64,000 bases of DNA, from the NCBI GenBank assembly GCA_040220135.1, contig JAVJTT010000013.1, forward strand, positions 248,001-312,000, written 5' to 3'. The first letter of the stretch is position 1; each line of letters begins with the position of its first letter. The stretch is from CAJXMH01 sp040220135. Its GTDB lineage: Bacteria > Bacteroidota > Bacteroidia > Flavobacteriales_E > Vicingaceae. A program made the position numbers and the translations under genes. Below, in pieces: positions 59,507 through 64,000 of this stretch. A model generated the notes under the pieces. That model worked only from the letters and a program-made list of their open reading frames with translations, did not search any database and had not been told where the DNA came from.

Positions 59507-62500
59507 ATGAAAAGAGTTCTACTGCTTTTTGCAATCCTTTCATTAAGTGCAATGCTTAAGGCAGGTGCTCCAGATTTATTTTATTTTGTTGCGGATGGAA
59601 ATAATCGACTTTATTCAGTTGATCGAGTTTCTGGAGTCGTAACAAATATCGGAGCTTTAGGAGTTGGTAATGTCGAGGCTATCGCTTATTATCCAATTCC
59701 CGGAAACAACCAATTATTTGCAGCTAATGGGGGTGAGTTTGGAGAAATAAATATTGCAACTGGGGCATATACTAGCATTTCAGATATTGATGCTGCAGGC
59801 CCAATGAATGGAGCTATTGGAGCACAATCGGTTGATGATGTAGACGCGATGATGCTGGATGGGCAAACCTTTAAAATTTGGGCTGCACAGCGAAATAGTC
59901 CTAATGACTTATTGTTTCAGATAGATCCTATAACAGGTCAAGTAATAAGAAGTGCCTTTGGGCCGGGAGTTGACTACGTGGTGGTTTCTGGTCCTGGGAT
60001 TAATGTTGATGTGGATGATATAGGCATCGACCCGACTACCGGAAGAATGTATGCGTCGAATAATGACGGAGGCTCTTCTGATAATTTGATCGAGATCAAT
60101 AAATTCAATGCAACTTACTCAATTGTAACAGCCCTTGGTGAAGATGATGTGGAAGGATTAGCATTTCATAACGATGGAAGGTTGTATGGTAGTGAAGGAG
60201 ATGCAGACCGCATGAGTGAGTTTAGTATTACTACCGGAGTTGCCTCTAATCAAATTACTTTAGCCGGTGGAGATGTTGAGGCGCTAGCCGCTTTGGTAGC
60301 GGATGCCAATACCTTGAGTGGAACTGTATTCAATGACGATGACCTTGATGGGGTTTTAGACGGTGGAGAGTCTGGCGTGCAAGGAGTAACCTTATACCTA
60401 TATTTTGATCAAGATGGAGATGGACAGATAGACCCTGAAGATACCAGATTGCAAACCACTACTTCAGATGTAAATGGAGATTATAATTTTTATTATGCCT
60501 CAACAGCTGACTTATTGGTCAGTACAGAGTTCTCTTCATACCCTGGTAGTTCAGCATTAACAACCGATAATATTGAAACAGCTTCTTTTACAGATAATGT
60601 AAACTTTGGAGAAGTAGATGCGAATAACAATTTTGGTGTTGGAACGGGACCTGATTGTGATGGTGATGGTCTGCCGAATTTTTATGAAGCGGCCTTAAAC
60701 TCAGATGCTGACCCCATTTTAGATAGTTGTGATTTAGATTCTGATAATGATGGGATCTTAGATAGCGTTGAAGGAATTGAAGACTTTGATAATGACGGAA
60801 TACCCAATTACCGTGATCGCGATTCAGATGATGATGGCATTCCAGATGCCATTGAGGCCAATCAAGGTGCCGAGCCTACAGGATATACCTCCACCGAAGG
60901 AAATGTAGCCGGAACTGATACAGATGGTAATGGCATTGTTGACAATTTAGAAACTGCAGCTGGAAGCGGAATAATGGTAGCTCCATTACCTGATTCAGAT
61001 AATGATGGAAAGCCAGATTACCTTGACTTGGATTCCGATAATGATGGTATTTTAGACATCGTTGAAGCAGGGGGAGAGGATTCCGACCAAGACGGCCAGG
61101 TCGATGGTTTAATTGATACAGATAGCAATGGATTAGATGATAGAATAGAATCAACTCCGCTTGATATACCCAACACTGACGAGAGTTTTGAGAACACTAA
61201 TGGTTTAACCAACTTGCCCAATTACATTGACATTGACTCTGATTCGGATGGGATAGATGACACTAGAGAAGGCTACAGCACCGCAAACTACGCCTTTCCT
61301 ACTTTGTTAACGGATACTGATTCAGACGGGATAATAGATTTTTGGGACGTCTCTGCTTTTTCTAGTCCAATTGTTCCTTACGATAGAGATTCTGATGATA
61401 CCCCAGATTACTTAGATGATGATTCTGACAATGATGGCGTTTCTGATTTAATTGAAGGAAATGACGCTGACGGTGATGGAGTAGTTGATGTTACACTATC
61501 AGGTGTGGATGATGATAACAATGGTTTGGATGATGCCTTGGATGGATTGTGTGGTCAAGAGACAGTTTATGCTACTGTACTTGATTATGGAGAAGAAGAT
61601 GTTTCTGATGGTTCGGTTGATGATGGTAGTAGCGATTTAGAATTACCGAATGAAAGTGAAAACCAAATTGTTGGGGTTCGGTTTGGAAATGTAGATGTAA
61701 ATCAAGGAGCAAGCATTACCTCTGCCTTTGTGCAATTTGAAACGGATGAATTAAGTAGTGGTGAAATATCCATTGTAATCGAAGGTGAGTTAGCCACCAA
61801 CTCAGCTGCCATTACCGGTGCTGATGATAATATTAGTGATCGTACAAGAACTGCCGCCAGTGAAATATGGTCACCTGAAGATTGGGATCAAGTAAATGAA
61901 GCAGGAGATGATCAAAGAACAGTAGACATATCTTCTATCATCCAAGAAATTGTGAACCAGGGTGGATGGTCGAGTGGAAATAGTTTGACTTTGATTTTTA
62001 CCGGACCAGATGGAAACACCCGAACCGCTGAAACTGACCCCTTGCTAATCATTAATACTGATTTTGATGCTACCCCAACCTTAGATTTTACTGCCGGAGA
62101 TTATGCTGAAGAAGATAACTCTGATGGATCCATAGACTTAGGGAGTTCCGATTTAGAGTTAGTAAATGAATCAGAAAACCAAACAGTCGGGGTGTTATTT
62201 GCTGGTGTTACCCTAGATCAAGGTCAAGTGGTTACTTCCGCATACATTCAGTTTGAAACAGATGAAACAGATGCGGGCTCAATAGATATTACCATTGAAG
62301 GAGAGTTGACGAATTCTTCAGTGGCTTTCACTTCTACCAATTCTGATGTGTCTAACCGAACCACAACTACTAACTCAGTTACCTGGTCGCCTCCAGATTG
62401 GAATGTTGTTGGTGAAGCAGGAGCTGCACAACAAACCCCTGACTTAACCAATATTGTTCAAGAAATTGTAGATCAGGGTGGATGGTCAAACGGTAATAAC

Positions 62501-64000
62501 ATGACTTTTATTTTTACCGGTCCTGCAGGAAACACAAGAACTGCGGAAAACGACCCGGTATTGGTAATTGAGACTTCAGCCAGCTTTTCAATCTGTGCTT
62601 CAAGTGTGGCTCACCAAGATTTTGATAGCGATGGAGAAGACGATTTTAGAGATACCGATGATGATGAAGATGGAATTTCTACTTTTTCCGAAATTCCAGA
62701 TGCCGACGGCAGCGGTCAACCTGATTATTTAGAGTTTGATGGCGATGAGTGTGGAGTGGGTTCAATCTTGACCTCTTATACAGATGACTATGGTGGAACC
62801 GAGCAGTCACAAACTGGAGTTACCAATCCAGGTAATCTTACGGGAACACCCGACGGCAGTGTAACGGAGTTTACGGCAAACTTTGATGAGTATGTCATGG
62901 ATTTTGGACAAGTTTACCCGGCAGGCTACAAGTACGTTATCACATGGAGTGAAGCCGCGAGTCAAGCTGGAACTGCAGAGATAGTTTTAGCGGAATCGGA
63001 AGATAACAGCACATTTAATGGTCGATTGGATAATCCAACCACCAATTCTACTACTTTGTTTAACGACACCATTACTGCTTTATTCGATTTTAGATACATC
63101 CGTTTTCAATTACTTAACTCAGCAAGCTCAACTGATTTTGAGATAGATGCAGTAGGAGTTTTAGAGCCCAATTGTGAAGATGATGCAGATGATGATAACA
63201 TTCCTGATAATGATGACATTGATGACGATAATGATGGAGTACTAGATGTTAACGAAGCAGATTGTACGCCGGTTGCTTCTGCACCTTCAGGAGCGGTAGT
63301 AGATGAGTCAGGAACAGGTGGAGCTTTAACACTGATTAATGATGGAGATTTGTCTGCTAACCAAGGAATCGCTTTGAATAATGCGGGTGAATATGTCATT
63401 GTAGACCTAGGAGGCGATATCCCTACCAATACTGTAATCACTTTTACCTTGTGGAAAAACAATGATAATAATAAGACGCTACGTTTTGCTCAATTGCCAA
63501 ACTCTGCTGTAAACCTTGGTGGAGGAACCAACCCGCAAACCATAGATGATGTTTCTATAGCCAGTGGTAGTTCAGTAACTAGTTTTAATTATACACTTTC
63601 TGCTGAAACACAATATATTCAAATTGAAATGTCTTCTAGAGACGGAGGAAGGATAGAGGTTGTAGAAGCAACTGTTGGCCCATATTCAGATTGTGTAGAC
63701 ATTGATACAGATGGAGATGGAGTAAGTGACCGATTAGACCTAGACTCTGACAATGATGGCATCCCTGACATTACCGAAGCAGGAGGAACAGACACAGACA
63801 CCGATGGTAGAGTAGATAATGCTACTGATACAGACGGAGACGGTTGGGCAAACACTTTTGATTCAGATGATGGAGGAACTGCCTTAGACGATGATGACAC
63901 AGACGGTGATGGACTTGAAAACAGAATTGATCTCGATGCCGATAACGATGGAATTGCAGATATCGTAGAAGCCGGAGGAGAGGACACAGATGGCGATGGT
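59507..64000 (+). CDS. Giant secreted protein, third paralogue, C-terminus outside the window
   Basis: ATG at 59507 opens an uninterrupted frame to the last base, at least 1498 residues; the end is not visible. Signal peptide MKRVLLLFAILSLSAMLKAG. Then the same N domain as the previous gene (LFYFVADGNNRLYSVDRVSG, NVEAIAYYPIPG), an SdrD-like B domain (LSGTVFNDDDLDGVLDGGE), a TSP3 array, and two copies of the beta domain found once in the middle paralogue (near 61560-62050 and 62080-62580, both with AxIQFETDE and TGPxGNTRTAE). Further TSP3 repeats, a CUB-like beta domain (near 63280-63680) and TSP3 again follow. A sorting domain is expected beyond the edge. Signal and N domain confirm paralogy with the gene at 52942. 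Confidence 0.85.
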   Translation, partial: MKRVLLLFAILSLSAMLKAGAPDLFYFVADGNNRLYSVDRVSGVVTNIGALGVGNVEAIAYYPIPGNNQLFAANGGEFGEINIATGAYTSISDIDAAGPMNGAIGAQSVDDVDAMMLDGQTFKIWAAQRNSPNDLLFQIDPITGQVIRSAFGPGVDYVVVSGPGINVDVDDIGIDPTTGRMYASNNDGGSSDNLIEINKFNATYSIVTALGEDDVEGLAFHNDGRLYGSEGDADRMSEFSITTGVASNQITLAGGDVEALAALVADANTLSGTVFNDDDLDGVLDGGESGVQGVTLYLYFDQDGDGQIDPEDTRLQTTTSDVNGDYNFYYASTADLLVSTEFSSYPGSSALTTDNIETASFTDNVNFGEVDANNNFGVGTGPDCDGDGLPNFYEAALNSDADPILDSCDLDSDNDGILDSVEGIEDFDNDGIPNYRDRDSDDDGIPDAIEANQGAEPTGYTSTEGNVAGTDTDGNGIVDNLETAAGSGIMVAPLPDSDNDGKPDYLDLDSDNDGILDIVEAGGEDSDQDGQVDGLIDTDSNGLDDRIESTPLDIPNTDESFENTNGLTNLPNYIDIDSDSDGIDDTREGYSTANYAFPTLLTDTDSDGIIDFWDVSAFSSPIVPYDRDSDDTPDYLDDDSDNDGVSDLIEGNDADGDGVVDVTLSGVDDDNNGLDDALDGLCGQETVYATVLDYGEEDVSDGSVDDGSSDLELPNESENQIVGVRFGNVDVNQGASITSAFVQFETDELSSGEISIVIEGELATNSAAITGADDNISDRTRTAASEIWSPEDWDQVNEAGDDQRTVDISSIIQEIVNQGGWSSGNSLTLIFTGPDGNTRTAETDPLLIINTDFDATPTLDFTAGDYAEEDNSDGSIDLGSSDLELVNESENQTVGVLFAGVTLDQGQVVTSAYIQFETDETDAGSIDITIEGELTNSSVAFTSTNSDVSNRTTTTNSVTWSPPDWNVVGEAGAAQQTPDLTNIVQEIVDQGGWSNGNNMTFIFTGPAGNTRTAENDPVLVIETSASFSICASSVAHQDFDSDGEDDFRDTDDDEDGISTFSEIPDADGSGQPDYLEFDGDECGVGSILTSYTDDYGGTEQSQTGVTNPGNLTGTPDGSVTEFTANFDEYVMDFGQVYPAGYKYVITWSEAASQAGTAEIVLAESEDNSTFNGRLDNPTTNSTTLFNDTITALFDFRYIRFQLLNSASSTDFEIDAVGVLEPNCEDDADDDNIPDNDDIDDDNDGVLDVNEADCTPVASAPSGAVVDESGTGGALTLINDGDLSANQGIALNNAGEYVIVDLGGDIPTNTVITFTLWKNNDNNKTLRFAQLPNSAVNLGGGTNPQTIDDVSIASGSSVTSFNYTLSAETQYIQIEMSSRDGGRIEVVEATVGPYSDCVDIDTDGDGVSDRLDLDSDNDGIPDITEAGGTDTDTDGRVDNATDTDGDGWANTFDSDDGGTALDDDDTDGDGLENRIDLDADNDGIADIVEAGGEDTDGDG

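Noticed and set aside
53490..63987. Several minus-strand ORFs of 80-146 codons opposite the giant genes
   Set aside because: Ser/Pro-rich translations are mirror images of Asp/Gly/Thr repeat codons on the plus strand; no start signals or homology.

Overview
The window comes from a member of the Bacteroidota, most likely a flavobacterium-like (Cryomorphaceae/Schleiferiaceae-type) aquatic organism. Evidence for this: three giant secreted proteins, two of them complete and ending in type A sorting domains of the type IX secretion system; the Bacteroidota-only small protein DUF4295 next to ribosomal protein L33; the bacillithiol enzyme BshC; a transketolase encoded as two half genes; weak or absent Shine-Dalgarno sites; and several copies of the Bacteroidota -7 promoter element TAnnTTTG. 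Taxonomy is inferred from gene content only.

Layout. 1-6100: end of an aminopeptidase P gene, a heptamer-repeat spacer, rpmG-DUF4295, ftsY, rimO, bshC and an ATP-cone/nuclease fusion. 6100-11250: poorly known secreted and membrane proteins, including a lipoprotein with a cysteine-rich tail. 11250-18400: CoA-transferase and copper ATPase, an exported pirin, then a stress-type group (coiled-coil lipoprotein, CsbD, PfpI/DJ-1 protein, permease). 18400-18900: a tRNA-His locus with tRNA-like debris and a long palindromic repeat. 18900-21100: msrB, a DEAD-box helicase and a DUF2911 protein.

21168-28845 is an accessory defence-type operon of five tightly packed genes on the minus strand. In transcription order they are a type IIG-like restriction-modification protein, a DUF2971 protein, a PutAbiC-like abortive-infection membrane protein, a HipA-like kinase and a DUF3037-like partner. 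The restriction-modification gene is itself interrupted, in frame, by a cassette of about 490 bp. The cassette carries a complete DUF559 (Vsr-like) nuclease domain flanked by inverted palindromic repeat units. This operon and its cassette are the best candidates for something undescribed here.

28900-41450: a lipoprotein, a class III aminotransferase with a leaderless GTG start, an ECF sigma/anti-sigma-like/Spy-like trio, transketolase halves separated by a von Willebrand A protein, ychF, two GT-C type membrane glycosyltransferases and a SpoIIE-type phosphatase. 41690-47770: parE, parC, a rhomboid protease and a class IV aminotransferase in one run. 47900 to the window end: three consecutive giant genes for extracellular calcium-binding repeat proteins, the last cut by the window edge. 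They share N- and C-terminal modules and look like products of duplication.
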